A stretch of 64,000 nt of DNA from Chitinophaga fulva (GCF_012927205.1 NZ_JABBGC010000003.1:434001-498000); one strand, 5' to 3'; shown: positions 8,310 through 17,454, counted from the first letter of the stretch. The notes: a model not told the origin generated them from the sequence alone. Translations and numbers: made by a program.

Positions 8310-8783
8310 ATGGCAGAAGACTTACAGATTATTCAGGGAGATAAAGCCGCACAATACCAGTCACTCATTCCACAGATAAAAGGACTGCTGGAGGGAGAGC
8401 CCGACCTGGTAGCCAACCTCGCCAATGTGGCCGCGGCATTGAAAGAACAGTTCGGCTGGTTTTGGGTAGGTTTTTATCTGGTAAAACAGGACGAACTGGT
8501 ACTGGGACCATTTCAGGGGCCTGTAGCGTGTACCCGTATCCGTAAGAACAGAGGGGTATGCGGCACCAGCTGGGCACAGGCCACCACACTGATTGTACCT
8601 GACGTCGAAGCATTCCCGGGACATATCGCCTGCAGCAGCCTTTCCAAATCCGAGATCGTGGTGCCGCTGATGAAAGATGGCGTAGTGGCCGGGGTGCTGG
8701 ACGTGGACAGTGAACTCCCTGATCATTTCGATACAACAGATCAGCAATATCTGGAAGAGATTGTCCAATTGATTACTTTGTAA
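8310..8783 (+). CDS. Free methionine-(R)-sulfoxide reductase (GAF-domain fRMsr)
   Basis: This cytosolic repair enzyme reduces free Met-R-sulfoxide. The whole 157-residue protein is one GAF domain. The three redox cysteines are present as Cys74 (VACTR), Cys84 (RGVCGTSW) and Cys108 (HIACSS). Their spacing of 10 and 24 residues equals that of Cys84, Cys94 and Cys118 in the E. coli enzyme. The conserved VPDVEAFPGHIAC and GVLDVDS stretches also fit. I chose ATG 8310 over GTG 8274 because a -7 promoter element lies between them. It is followed by the CpsB-like gene after 64 bp. Confidence 0.92.
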   Translation: MAEDLQIIQGDKAAQYQSLIPQIKGLLEGEPDLVANLANVAAALKEQFGWFWVGFYLVKQDELVLGPFQGPVACTRIRKNRGVCGTSWAQATTLIVPDVEAFPGHIACSSLSKSEIVVPLMKDGVVAGVLDVDSELPDHFDTTDQQYLEEIVQLITL

Positions 8784-8787
8784 TCAA
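8769..8787. promoter_or_regulatory. Operator-like palindrome before the CpsB-type phosphatase gene
   Basis: TTGATTAC (8769-8776) and GTAATCAA (8780-8787) form a perfect 8-bp inverted repeat with a TTT spacer. It spans the stop codon of the preceding gene and ends 60 bp before the next ATG. The symmetry suits a dimeric regulator. A role as a short hairpin cannot be excluded. Confidence 0.4.
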
Positions 8788-8847
8788 CGGTTAACTGGCA
8801 AAGATTTTGCGAGCCATAGTCCTGAAAAATCAAAGGAAAATTTAACC

Positions 8848-9600
8848 ATGTTCTTCTTCAGGAAAAAGCGGGATGATAGCAAATTGTTGGAACCGTTCCT
8901 GTCAGGTATTGAAACTGACATACATTCGCACCTGATCCCGGGGGTCGATGACGGCGTTCCGGATGTGGCCACCAGCGTAGCATTTGTAAATCAATTGCAT
9001 GAACTGGGCATCCGGAAAATTATTACCACTCCTCACATTATGATGGACCGGTATCCTAATTCACAGGAAACCCTTCATGGTCCATACCTCGAGGTAGAGG
9101 CCGCACTGGCTGCACAGCAGATCAACGTGCCTTTCAATTATGCGGCGGAATATTATATGGACGAGCAGTTTGAACTACTTCTCAAATCACCGCTGCTGAC
9201 GCTCAACGGCCAGCTGGTGCTGGTGGAGATTTCGTTTATATCGGCGCCCCCGCAGATGCACCATTGGCTGTTTCAACTCAGCACACTGGGATATATGCCC
9301 CTGCTGGCCCATCCGGAGCGGTACAACTATTGCCACAAAAATTTCCATCAATACAGGGAGTTTAAATCATGGGGATGCCAGTTTCAAGTAAACCTGCTGT
9401 CGTTCACCGGTTACTATGGCAAATATGTACAACAGGTAGCCATGCAGCTGCTGGATGCCAACATGGTCGATTACATCGGCACTGACCTCCACCATGAAAA
9501 ACATATGGAGGCCATACAGGAAATTGCACGGAACAAAAAATTGTTGAAACGACTGGAACAATATCCTTTTAAAAACAACAAACTGACGGCCAGCCGGTAA
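8848..9600 (+). CDS. CpsB/YwqE-type PHP tyrosine-protein phosphatase
   Basis: The protein (250 residues) belongs to the PHP superfamily phosphatases that dephosphorylate BY-kinases in capsule control (CpsB of Streptococcus, YwqE of Bacillus). The metal-binding signature TDIH26SH28LIPGVDDG lies at the N-terminus. Further metal ligands are seen as TTPH near residue 62, a His in LLAHPERY and the closing GTDLHHE. Length is normal. It faces the exopolysaccharide locus tail to tail, with 15 bp between stop codons, and the matching kinase is at 27677-30076. It is therefore the probable phosphatase partner although it is not in that operon. Confidence 0.88.
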   Translation: MFFFRKKRDDSKLLEPFLSGIETDIHSHLIPGVDDGVPDVATSVAFVNQLHELGIRKIITTPHIMMDRYPNSQETLHGPYLEVEAALAAQQINVPFNYAAEYYMDEQFELLLKSPLLTLNGQLVLVEISFISAPPQMHHWLFQLSTLGYMPLLAHPERYNYCHKNFHQYREFKSWGCQFQVNLLSFTGYYGKYVQQVAMQLLDANMVDYIGTDLHHEKHMEAIQEIARNKKLLKRLEQYPFKNNKLTASR

Positions 9601-9615
9601 ATGAGCCAACCGGCA

Positions 9616-11193
9616 CTACCGGATCAGCATCACCGTACCAGTTTGTTTCCGTGCCTGTTGCTTACTGTCGACATAAGTGAGTATCCATACATAAGTGCCC
9701 CCCGGCTGCGGGCTGCCCCGGAAATCCCCGTTCCACGATCCTTCCGGGTCACCGGTACGGAAAACAATCTGCCCCCAGCGGCTATACACTTCCAGGTTGA
9801 ATTCCCTGACATCATCGTGCACTTTGGCCCGGAACCAATCGTTCTGCCCATCATTATTTGGCGTAAAAGCAGTTGGCACAAATACCGCACACTCCCGTAT
9901 ATTGCGATTGATCATGGCACTGCCTTCTGTCTCGCATTCATGTGTATCCTTCACACGAAAGTGAAAAGAACCGGCATCCAGTCCGCGCCAACTATTGCTG
10001 GCCTGCCAGGCATTATTATCGAGGCTAAACGCATAAGGAGGGGTTCCGCCTGCTATCTCCAGACTGATTTTTCCGTCCATCGTAGAAGTACAGCTCACAT
10101 CCTTTGTACGCATTCCTGCAATTTCCAACGGCGCGGGTTCTGCTACCGTTATATTATCGATATGCTCCGTACAACCTTCTTCGTCTTTTACCAGCACACG
10201 ATAGTTGCCAGGTGTCAGTTTACTGAAAGAGGGTGTATACACCGCATTTTTGCTTCCATTGAAATAATAGCGATAGGGGGCAGTTCCTCCATCGGTAGTC
10301 ATTTCAATCGTATTGTTGTTTTGGCCGTAACAGGCAGAAGGGATGACCGTTACTTTGCTTTTCACTTCCCAGCCGGCCACCGTCACCTGTTTGGTGGCGC
10401 TGGCACCACTGGGCAATTTAACGGTGACCTCGTAATTGCCGGGAGCCAGGCCGGTAATATGTTCCGTCGTTTGTCCTCCGGGGTTCCATTTGACCGTATA
10501 GGGCTGGGTAACGCCCTTCACCGTTACGGTGGCCTCCCCCCTGTTTTCACCTTTACAGGTACTCCTCACTGTTACCGCCAATTGTGGCGTTTCCAGCAAA
10601 GCATCAGAGAGATGATCAATCAGCAGCGCTGAGCCATAGATGCTCTTATCGCAGGGCTTCCACGGCGCAGCCATGAACGTAATGAACTTGTAATCGCGGC
10701 CAGGGGTGAATACAAAAGAATAACGGACCCAATTAGTATGATAGAACTCACCGGTACTCCATAACCTCTCGGCAGTATCGCTGGGTGTATTACCGGCATA
10801 GATCGTCATATTTGCATAACAGGCCAGAAAAGCATAAGTAGGAGCATACGCCAGGTCCATGGAAACAGTATAGGTTTTACCTGCTTTCAGCGGTACCTCC
10901 TGGCTGATAGACTCGATCCAGGAAAGTCCGCTGTGCAGGCCAACATAGGTGGCACCGTCTGAGGGAGGCTGTGTTATATTCAGCGCGCCGGGCTGTATAT
11001 CCGGCGTGCCTCTGCCCCTCCAGCCGGGTGGAACAGCCCCTTGTCCGGGAGTTCCTTCCAGGGATGGGTTTTTCAATAGAATATCCTGTGCGGTAAGGGG
11101 ATGCAAGGCGCTTAATAAGTATAATAGTACTACCGTAACGCACTTCCATGCACCAGTCCATTGTTGCAGGCATTTACACAGCAGTGGTTTCAT
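9616..11193 (-). CDS. Secreted protein with type B T9SS (gliding motility-associated) C-terminal domain
   Basis: A 525-residue surface protein. From the start at 11193 a signal peptide runs to ALHPLTAQ; the alternative ATG at 11265 would put 24 unlikely residues before it. The N-terminal half (about 30-215) looks like a carbohydrate-binding jelly-roll region (LKNPSLEG, GWRGRGTPDIQPG). Two to three SprB-like repeats follow (PYTVKWNPGGQTTEHITGL, PYRYYFNGSK, PYAFSLDNN). The last 90 residues are a CHU_C sorting domain (FVPTAFTPNNDGQND through GGTYVWILTY), so export by the type IX system is expected. It is the last gene of the exopolysaccharide locus, 82 bp after the aminotransferase, and may anchor or bind the polymer at the cell surface; that role is inferred. 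Confidence 0.9.
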   Translation of the reverse strand: MKPLLCKCLQQWTGAWKCVTVVLLYLLSALHPLTAQDILLKNPSLEGTPGQGAVPPGWRGRGTPDIQPGALNITQPPSDGATYVGLHSGLSWIESISQEVPLKAGKTYTVSMDLAYAPTYAFLACYANMTIYAGNTPSDTAERLWSTGEFYHTNWVRYSFVFTPGRDYKFITFMAAPWKPCDKSIYGSALLIDHLSDALLETPQLAVTVRSTCKGENRGEATVTVKGVTQPYTVKWNPGGQTTEHITGLAPGNYEVTVKLPSGASATKQVTVAGWEVKSKVTVIPSACYGQNNNTIEMTTDGGTAPYRYYFNGSKNAVYTPSFSKLTPGNYRVLVKDEEGCTEHIDNITVAEPAPLEIAGMRTKDVSCTSTMDGKISLEIAGGTPPYAFSLDNNAWQASNSWRGLDAGSFHFRVKDTHECETEGSAMINRNIRECAVFVPTAFTPNNDGQNDWFRAKVHDDVREFNLEVYSRWGQIVFRTGDPEGSWNGDFRGSPQPGGTYVWILTYVDSKQQARKQTGTVMLIR

Positions 11194-11275
11194 GACAACG
11201 GCTTTATTTTTCGAGGGACGATTAATTGGTTGAGGGTCCACACCGGAAAAGCGGGGGACCATCAACCAATGTAGA

Positions 11276-12433
11276 TTAATGGCTCTCCGCCAGCACAGGG
11301 CTTTCAGCGAAACAGCGGTTAATAATAGTTACTACACGCGCCAGATCGTCAGCTTCCAAATTAGATCCACTGGGCAGACATAGGCCGTTATTGAACAGTT
11401 CTTCAGACACTCCATTTACATAGGCAGGCGCACCGGCAAAAACCGGCTGCAGGTGCATCGGCTTCCACAGGGGCCTTGACTCAATATTTTCTTTGTCCAG
11501 CGCCAGCCTGATCGTTTCCCTTGTTATCCCATTGGTGATGTTAGGATCAATCAGCAGGGTGGTAAGCCAGCGATTACTATGGCAATTGCCCGGCTCAGGC
11601 TGAAAGGATATCCCTGGCAGGAGTGACAGGTGTTTGCGGTAAAAATCAAAGTTTGCTCTCCGTTTCTCTACACGGTCATCCAGCACCTGCATCTGACCAC
11701 AACCAATAGCTGCGCAGATATTGCTCAGACGGTAGTTGTAGCCGATATGGCTATGCTGGTAATGCGGCGCCGCGTCCCTCGCCTGGGTTGCAAGGAAGCG
11801 GGCCTGTTGTATCTGCTTACCATCATTGCCCAACAAGGCTCCTCCACCGCTGGTGGTGATGATCTTGTTTCCATTGAAGCTCAGCACTCCCATTAGCCCT
11901 ATATTACCACATGCTTTTTTGTTGTACAGCGATCCCAGCGCCTCCGCTGCATCTTCAATAACAGGGATGTCGAATTTCTCCGCCACCGCCATGATCTCAC
12001 TCATCTTCGCAGGCATACCGTACAGGTGCACCGGAATGATAGCCCCGGGTTTCTTCCCTGCCGCTATCCTTTCCCTGATCGCCGTTTCCAGCAATACAGG
12101 GTCCATATTCCAGGTATCACGTTCACTATCTACAAAAACAGGCGTTGCACCCAGGTACGCGATTGGATTGGCTGATGCAGAAAAAGTCATGCTCTGGCAG
12201 ATCACTTCATCGCCTGGCTTCACTCCCACCAGGATCAGTGCCAGATGCAGTGCAGCAGTACCGGAAGATAATGCTACCGCATATCCGCTGCCGGTATAAC
12301 CCGCCAATGCTTCCTCGAAAGCATCTACATGTGCTCCCAGTGGAGCAATCCAGTTACTGTCAAACGCAGCTTTGATGAGATCGAATTCTGCGTTGCCCAT
12401 ATGCGGGGATGACAACCACATTTTGTTATTCAT
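11276..12433 (-). CDS. DegT/DnrJ/EryC1/StrS-family sugar aminotransferase (PglE-like)
   Basis: A PLP enzyme of 385 residues that should transaminate a UDP-4-keto-6-deoxy sugar to a 4-amino sugar. The PLP-binding Lys190 sits in SFNGNKIITTSGGG, and the upstream IEDAAEALGS Asp and the SSGTAALHLAL cofactor loop are intact. The closest recognisable relatives are PglE-type aminotransferases of bacillosamine synthesis. It follows the initiating transferase gene by 91 bp. With the PglF/WbpM-like dehydratase at the head of the locus it would make an amino sugar for the first position of the repeat unit. Substrate is inferred from context. Confidence 0.88.
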   Translation of the reverse strand: MNNKMWLSSPHMGNAEFDLIKAAFDSNWIAPLGAHVDAFEEALAGYTGSGYAVALSSGTAALHLALILVGVKPGDEVICQSMTFSASANPIAYLGATPVFVDSERDTWNMDPVLLETAIRERIAAGKKPGAIIPVHLYGMPAKMSEIMAVAEKFDIPVIEDAAEALGSLYNKKACGNIGLMGVLSFNGNKIITTSGGGALLGNDGKQIQQARFLATQARDAAPHYQHSHIGYNYRLSNICAAIGCGQMQVLDDRVEKRRANFDFYRKHLSLLPGISFQPEPGNCHSNRWLTTLLIDPNITNGITRETIRLALDKENIESRPLWKPMHLQPVFAGAPAYVNGVSEELFNNGLCLPSGSNLEADDLARVVTIINRCFAESPVLAESH

Positions 12434-12524
12434 TGTAATCAGTTTAATTGTTGAGATACTATTTCCCGGTATACGACTACCTCAGTATGTCAGCCTGTAC
12501 CGGTCAGATACAAAATTTATGTTC

Positions 12525-13145
12525 TTATCCATTCTGCCCGTTACCCATAAAACGCTCCATGGTAACAGATCCTGCTGAACTGATGCCTTCTGATCTGACT
12601 ACTTTCTGCATTGTCTTCCATATAATCTTTATATCGAGCAAGAGACTGGCATTATCTACATACCAGACATCATAAGCGAATTTCTGCGGCCAGCTGATGG
12701 CATTCCTGCCGTTTACCTGCGCCCAGCCTGTAATACCAGGGCGCATCTCATGACGCCTGCGTTGTTCCTCATTATACAGTGGCAGGTAATCGACCAGCAA
12801 CGGGCGGGGCCCTATCAGGCTCATATCACCTTTCAGGACGTTGAGCAGCTGAGGAATTTCATCGAGCGATGTTTTGCGAACGAACTTCCCTACCGGTGTG
12901 AGCCTCACTTCATCCGGCAGCAGTTCGCCGGCAGCATCCCTGCGATCGTTCATGGTTTTGAATTTGACGACGCGAAAAATGCGGCCATCCTTTCCGGGCC
13001 TTGGTTGCAGGAAGAATGGTTTACCATTGTTAGCAACCGCCAGCAACAGTGTTAACAGCAGCATCACCGGCGATAAAAGCAATAGTGCTACCAGCGCTAC
13101 CGTTACATCCATCAATGGTTTAAATATGTTCCTGTACCAATGCAT
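12525..13145 (-). CDS. Initiating sugar-phosphate transferase (PglC/WcaJ-type monotopic PGT)
   Basis: The enzyme (206 residues) moves a sugar-1-phosphate from a UDP-sugar to undecaprenyl phosphate, starting the repeat unit. An N-terminal re-entrant hydrophobic segment (about residues 12-36, with a Pro at 26) is followed by the catalytic core: FKTM, the S-L-D-E-I-P-Q-L-LN block, G-D-M-S-L-I-GPRP and RPGITGWAQVNGRN. The short length, without extra N-terminal helices, is PglC-like. It overlaps the preceding glycosyltransferase gene by 26 bp, so translation is likely coupled. Confidence 0.92.
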   Translation of the reverse strand: MHWYRNIFKPLMDVTVALVALLLLSPVMLLLTLLLAVANNGKPFFLQPRPGKDGRIFRVVKFKTMNDRRDAAGELLPDEVRLTPVGKFVRKTSLDEIPQLLNVLKGDMSLIGPRPLLVDYLPLYNEEQRRRHEMRPGITGWAQVNGRNAISWPQKFAYDVWYVDNASLLLDIKIIWKTMQKVVRSEGISSAGSVTMERFMGNGQNG

Positions 13146-14397
13146 TTTTTACTGGTATTTCTTTCATAATTTTTTTACCGATAAAATTCAGATAACGGAG
13201 TGCCAGTACCTGCCGGTCGAAATTCTGTTTAGCATAGCGGAAACCATTCTCCCCTTCCTGTTGCAGCCGTGCAGGATTGCGGAGATATTCCCGGATCACG
13301 GTATTATACGCCTCCGTATTTTCCGGTTCCACAAAAGAGCCCGCTTCAGCTGTTTCCACCAATTCTCTCGACACACCGTCGATCGCCATCAGAATAGGCT
13401 TCTTGCAAGCCATATAATCGAAAGTTTTATTGGAGTAAACAGTTTTGAACGTATCTACTTTCTTAAGCACAGAAGCCCCCATATCAGAAGCCAGTATATA
13501 CCGGAATACTTCCTGCTTGGGCACCGCATCCAGGAAACGTACGTTCTTCACCTGCCTGTCAACCGCCAGTTGTTGCAGACGGGCCTTCTCCATTCCTTGT
13601 CCTATCAACAGGAACAACACAGGCGTATCCTCCAGTGTCTTGCCCGCATCCAGCAGTTGTTCGAGGTGATTGGCCACGCCATGCGCGCCTACATAGGTGA
13701 TAACAAAGCGGCCATCGAGCTGATGTTGTTTGCGGAAGGTCTCGCAATCGAACGATTGCAGCAGGTGGTCCGATAAGGAGAAGTCCGCTGCATTAGGAAT
13801 GAAAATGAGCTTATCTGTCGGCACGTTTTTCTTGTCTCTCAGCGTATTATAAAAAGCAGGCGTCAGCACATTGATGAGCGCCGCTTTGCGATAGATGAAA
13901 TTTTCCACCCAATAGGCCAACTTAATTACGAGTTTATTTTTCAACACACCCGTATCAATAGCTGATTCGGGCCACAGGTCCCGCACTTCAAACACCAATG
14001 GCATACGTTTGAAGCGCGACAACAGGTAACCCGAAAAGCCCACAAATAAAGGTGGTGATGTAACAATCACGACATCGAAGCTGCCTTTCACCTTAAACAA
14101 ACCGGCCCACAGCGATGAGAACATAAAAGAGAAATACCCCCAGAGCCTGCCGAGAAAACTCTTGTTATATGATTCCGACACATGACAACGCCATACCGTG
14201 ACATCACCCTGTCGTTTTTTTACAAAATATTTCCCTTTATACTCAGGTCTTTTCTCGGAACCATTGGCGTGCATCATTCCCCCAAGCACAGTCACTTCTG
14301 CACCCTGGCTTGTCCAGGTTTTTGTGATCTCGTTCCATCTTGACCCTCCCGGATCATCATCTTCCAGGAAGTACTGGTGAATCAGTAGAATTTTCAT
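13120..14397 (-). CDS. Glycosyltransferase family 4 protein (WbuB-like)
   Basis: A 425-residue GT-B glycosyltransferase that should extend the lipid-linked repeat unit on the cytoplasmic side. The N-terminal Gly/Asp-rich donor loop (HQYFLEDDDPGGSRW), the linker VFEVRDLWPES and the C-terminal Rossmann half (FVITYVGAHG, DMGASVLKK, SNKTFDYMACKKPIL) follow the GT4 WbuB/ putative colanic-acid type. Start is ATG 14397, 2 bp after the lyase gene stop. Sugar specificity cannot be read from sequence. Confidence 0.9.
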   Translation of the reverse strand: MKILLIHQYFLEDDDPGGSRWNEITKTWTSQGAEVTVLGGMMHANGSEKRPEYKGKYFVKKRQGDVTVWRCHVSESYNKSFLGRLWGYFSFMFSSLWAGLFKVKGSFDVVIVTSPPLFVGFSGYLLSRFKRMPLVFEVRDLWPESAIDTGVLKNKLVIKLAYWVENFIYRKAALINVLTPAFYNTLRDKKNVPTDKLIFIPNAADFSLSDHLLQSFDCETFRKQHQLDGRFVITYVGAHGVANHLEQLLDAGKTLEDTPVLFLLIGQGMEKARLQQLAVDRQVKNVRFLDAVPKQEVFRYILASDMGASVLKKVDTFKTVYSNKTFDYMACKKPILMAIDGVSRELVETAEAGSFVEPENTEAYNTVIREYLRNPARLQQEGENGFRYAKQNFDRQVLALRYLNFIGKKIMKEIPVKNALVQEHI

Positions 14398-14399
14398 AG

Positions 14400-16295
14400 C
14401 TAATCAATTATAATCTCTGTAATGATAGTATCCGCGTCTGATCCAAATACTACAGTTGCATTCTCTTCCTTCACACCATACAGGGAAGAATACATCCCCG
14501 ACTGAAAATGCGGTTGTAATATTGCGCCGTTGCTGTCTTCTGCTTTCAATGTCAGTTTACCGGCCGCCGGCATGTGCCATAGCTGGCGCATATCCAGGTA
14601 GGATGGTTTGTGCAGTATATGGTCTTTCACCACCCAAACCGGTTGCTGCTTGCTTTTGCGCACCTGCCTTACATGTACAATATCAGCCCCTACATGCTGA
14701 AATACATGAACTGCTCCTTCCCATATGTACTCGTCGACCGTTTCGTATAGCCTTGCACGGGAGCACTGCGACCAGTTGTACCAGATAAAGCGCGGGCCTT
14801 TCAGCATCTGGTCGTAGTTGCCAAGCATCACTGTATTATGTGAAGCTGTGCCCATAAAGTAGCGCAGTGTTTCTTCGTCGGTATTGTATTTATAGCTTCC
14901 TGCGTCCATTAGCAGGTTGTCGTTATGATGCCAGATATCGAGGTGCAGGTTGTCTGCCTGGGAGGGCCTGTCTTTATGGCTTCCGCAGCGAAGCATCGTT
15001 AGGGTGTCTTTCTCTCTGCAGATAAAATACCCCCCTTCCGGAAAAGCGTACAGGGCTTTGTTATCCTCCGGTATTTTCGATTTAAATCCGGAGGGGGAAA
15101 TGCCATACCACCAGGTATCTTCATAGATATCCGGAAACGATGCGTCCACCTGCAACAGCATGGCCAGGGCCTGCAACTGCGGCCGGTAGTCACGGTAGTG
15201 ATGGTTATTCAGCCCGAAAAAGAGGGCACCGTCGTTAGCGCCATAGTTGGGCAACCATCCGTTGCCGTCGTTCATGCACACCCGGAGGAAACCGAGCGAT
15301 TTAAGGGCCTTCTCCTTTACTACCGGAGCAAATGCTTCTCCATTGAGCGCCGACAACTGCAGCGCCCAGGTAAACAGTTGTATCACTACCCGGTGATAGT
15401 TCATCGAGAACTGGAGGAACGTGCCGTCATTATAGATCTGATAAGCAATTTCCTGTTCAAACCATTTCCTGCCGCGCGCTTTCCATTCTGCCGCGTCCGG
15501 CAGGGAAGGAAAGAGCAGCCCCCCCAGATATAGTGCGAGCGTTTCCGTTATAGCATGATTATTCCTTACGGCTATCCTCGAAAAATTGATGTTATGGTAC
15601 ACATGATGCAGCTGCCAATACACTGCATATTGTATCTGATCGAACAATTCGCTGGTCAGCGCCGGCGAATTGCGATAAAAATATAAAGCAAAGGTCCAGT
15701 TCAACACCCGCAAACTTATCTCCTGACTGCATTTATAATGAGGGCCACAGTTGACGGGATTGGCTTCTATCCAGGAAAGAATAGCCTCAAACACCAGCCT
15801 CGCATTGTCTTCACCGAAATGATGATCGTACCGGACCACGTCATACACCCAGGCAAAACGGGCCCGTTCCCAGACGAACTTGATATCGCCGGCCGTTGCG
15901 GAATAGTCGTTTATTTCCGTCCAGTGCGCTGTTCCGCTGTAAACATAACCGGTATCAGGATTCCTGAGCCACGAAAAATCCGGTCCCAGCGGCAGGGTCA
16001 CGCCGTTGAAAAAAGTGAGCTCATTTTTCCTGATCCGTTCAAAACGTTGTGCAATTTCCGGCGCCGGCTGCCTGGGAACTTTAACATCCTCCCGGCTTTT
16101 GAAAAAGAAGGCAACTGACTGCTGTTTCCATTCTTCGAGCGACAGGTAACGTTGAAACGCAGGTGCTTTCGGGAAACGCCTTTTCAGCCGCCCGGTCCTG
16201 CGGTTCAGTTCATGTGCGGAACGGAATGCGACGTACCGCAATCCCATGTTCCGCACTACTTTCAAACCATTAAATACTGTATTCAGGCTACTCAT
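14400..16295 (-). CDS. Heparinase II/III family protein
   Basis: A 631-residue protein with the two-domain layout of polysaccharide lyases of the heparinase II/III type. An alpha-toroid N-terminal part holds NHAITETLALYLGGL, YHRVVIQLFTWALQL and NYGANDGALFFGL. A C-terminal beta-sandwich begins near residue 430 with the family signature SQADNLHLDIWHHND-NLLMDAGSY. Such enzymes cleave uronic-acid polymers by beta-elimination. No signal peptide is visible at the N-terminus, which is odd for a lyase acting on exported polymer and may mean periplasmic delivery by another route or cytoplasmic action. It overlaps wecB by 4 bp. Inside an exopolysaccharide operon it most likely trims or releases the polymer. 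Confidence 0.88.
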   Translation of the reverse strand: MSSLNTVFNGLKVVRNMGLRYVAFRSAHELNRRTGRLKRRFPKAPAFQRYLSLEEWKQQSVAFFFKSREDVKVPRQPAPEIAQRFERIRKNELTFFNGVTLPLGPDFSWLRNPDTGYVYSGTAHWTEINDYSATAGDIKFVWERARFAWVYDVVRYDHHFGEDNARLVFEAILSWIEANPVNCGPHYKCSQEISLRVLNWTFALYFYRNSPALTSELFDQIQYAVYWQLHHVYHNINFSRIAVRNNHAITETLALYLGGLLFPSLPDAAEWKARGRKWFEQEIAYQIYNDGTFLQFSMNYHRVVIQLFTWALQLSALNGEAFAPVVKEKALKSLGFLRVCMNDGNGWLPNYGANDGALFFGLNNHHYRDYRPQLQALAMLLQVDASFPDIYEDTWWYGISPSGFKSKIPEDNKALYAFPEGGYFICREKDTLTMLRCGSHKDRPSQADNLHLDIWHHNDNLLMDAGSYKYNTDEETLRYFMGTASHNTVMLGNYDQMLKGPRFIWYNWSQCSRARLYETVDEYIWEGAVHVFQHVGADIVHVRQVRKSKQQPVWVVKDHILHKPSYLDMRQLWHMPAAGKLTLKAEDSNGAILQPHFQSGMYSSLYGVKEENATVVFGSDADTIITEIIID

Positions 16296-17410
16296 ATAAC
16301 TACCACGGGTTGTTGCTTTACAGCAAACAATTCAATTAAATGCGCTACGATTCGTTCTGCTGTTTTGCCGTCCCACAGTGCGGGGATAGCTCCCTCTTTC
16401 CATTTGCCATCAAACAACCGTTGCATGGCAGGCGCCAGTGCTTTGGGGTCGGTGCCCAACAGTTCGTTGGTACCGGTGATGCAGGTTTCCGGTCTTTCGG
16501 TAGAATCGCGGAGTGTCATACAGGGCACACCCATCACCGTTGTTTCTTCTGTAATACCACCGGAGTCAGTGATGACCGCTTTGGCATTTTCCACGAGGTA
16601 GTTGAACTCCAGATAACCCAGTGGTTCCACCAGATGAAGACGGGGATGATTCACCGCGATCTTTTCCAGGTTCTTCGCCGTACGCGGATGTACCGGGAAT
16701 ATTACCGGCAATTCCCTGCTATTGCCCATGATCTCGTTGATAAGCAGACCGAGGTTGTTTTCTTCATCCACGTTGGCTGGCCGGTGCAGGGTCATCACAA
16801 AATACTGACGGGGCTGCAGTCCGGCTTGCTGCCAGATCGCCGGTGGTGTAAAACGGCTACGTTGTTTCAACAGCGTATCTATCATGGTGTTTCCGACAAA
16901 GAAGATCTGCGTATTGGTTTTCCCTTCTTTTTGGAGATTAGTATTGGCAACCACAGAGGTGGTGAAAAAATAATCGGTGATGGAATCCGTCACGAGGCGG
17001 TTGATTTCCTCCGGCATAGTAATATCACCGGAACGGATACCCGCTTCCACATGCGCCACCCTGATCTTCATCTTTTTAGCTACAATGGCGCAGGCCAGCG
17101 TAGAAGTGACATCTCCTACCACCAGCAGCAGATCGCAGGGGTTAGTCAGCAGTTCCTTTTCAAAGCGTACCATGATGTTGGCGGTCTGTTCCGCCTGGGT
17201 GCCTCCTCCGGCCTCCAGATTAGCATCTGGTTCAGGAATGCCCAGCTGTTCAAAAAATGAATGACTCATGTTTTTGTCGTAATGCTGCCCGGTATGCACC
17301 AGGCGGAAGCTGATATCATAACCTTCCTGCTGCTTTTCCTGGATAGCGGCGATGACAGGCGCTATTTTCATAAAGTTCGGGCGTGCGCCCGCAATAATGG
17401 TTACCTTCAT
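16292..17410 (-). CDS. wecB: UDP-N-acetylglucosamine 2-epimerase (non-hydrolysing)
   Basis: It interconverts UDP-GlcNAc and UDP-ManNAc in the cytoplasm. The 372-residue protein has all family signatures: GARPNFMKIAP at the start, VHTGQHYD, LVVGDVTST, HVEAGIRSGD followed by MPEEINRLVTD, and SGGITEE in the C-terminal domain. Length is exactly typical. With the UDP-sugar dehydrogenase at 26267-27580 it could supply an N-acetylmannosaminuronic acid donor. It is preceded by an 87-bp gap containing a 13-bp tandem repeat and overlaps the lyase gene by 4 bp. Confidence 0.95.
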   Translation of the reverse strand: MKVTIIAGARPNFMKIAPVIAAIQEKQQEGYDISFRLVHTGQHYDKNMSHSFFEQLGIPEPDANLEAGGGTQAEQTANIMVRFEKELLTNPCDLLLVVGDVTSTLACAIVAKKMKIRVAHVEAGIRSGDITMPEEINRLVTDSITDYFFTTSVVANTNLQKEGKTNTQIFFVGNTMIDTLLKQRSRFTPPAIWQQAGLQPRQYFVMTLHRPANVDEENNLGLLINEIMGNSRELPVIFPVHPRTAKNLEKIAVNHPRLHLVEPLGYLEFNYLVENAKAVITDSGGITEETTVMGVPCMTLRDSTERPETCITGTNELLGTDPKALAPAMQRLFDGKWKEGAIPALWDGKTAERIVAHLIELFAVKQQPVVVI

Positions 17411-17454
17411 ATCGATATGGTTTTAATATGGTTCTGACCTGCCTCAACAGCAGG

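Noticed and set aside
9593..9614. GCCGGT/ACCGGC inverted repeat between convergent stops considered as a terminator
   Set aside because: The stem is only 6 bp with a 10-nt loop and has no T-run on either strand.
9601..10632. A 343-codon open frame on the plus strand right after the CpsB-like gene
   Set aside because: It lies antisense to the C-terminal half of the T9SS protein, whose CHU_C domain is unmistakable; the plus-strand product has no recognisable feature.
12874..13776. A 300-codon open frame on the plus strand
   Set aside because: Antisense to the PGT and glycosyltransferase genes, both of which have complete catalytic motifs.
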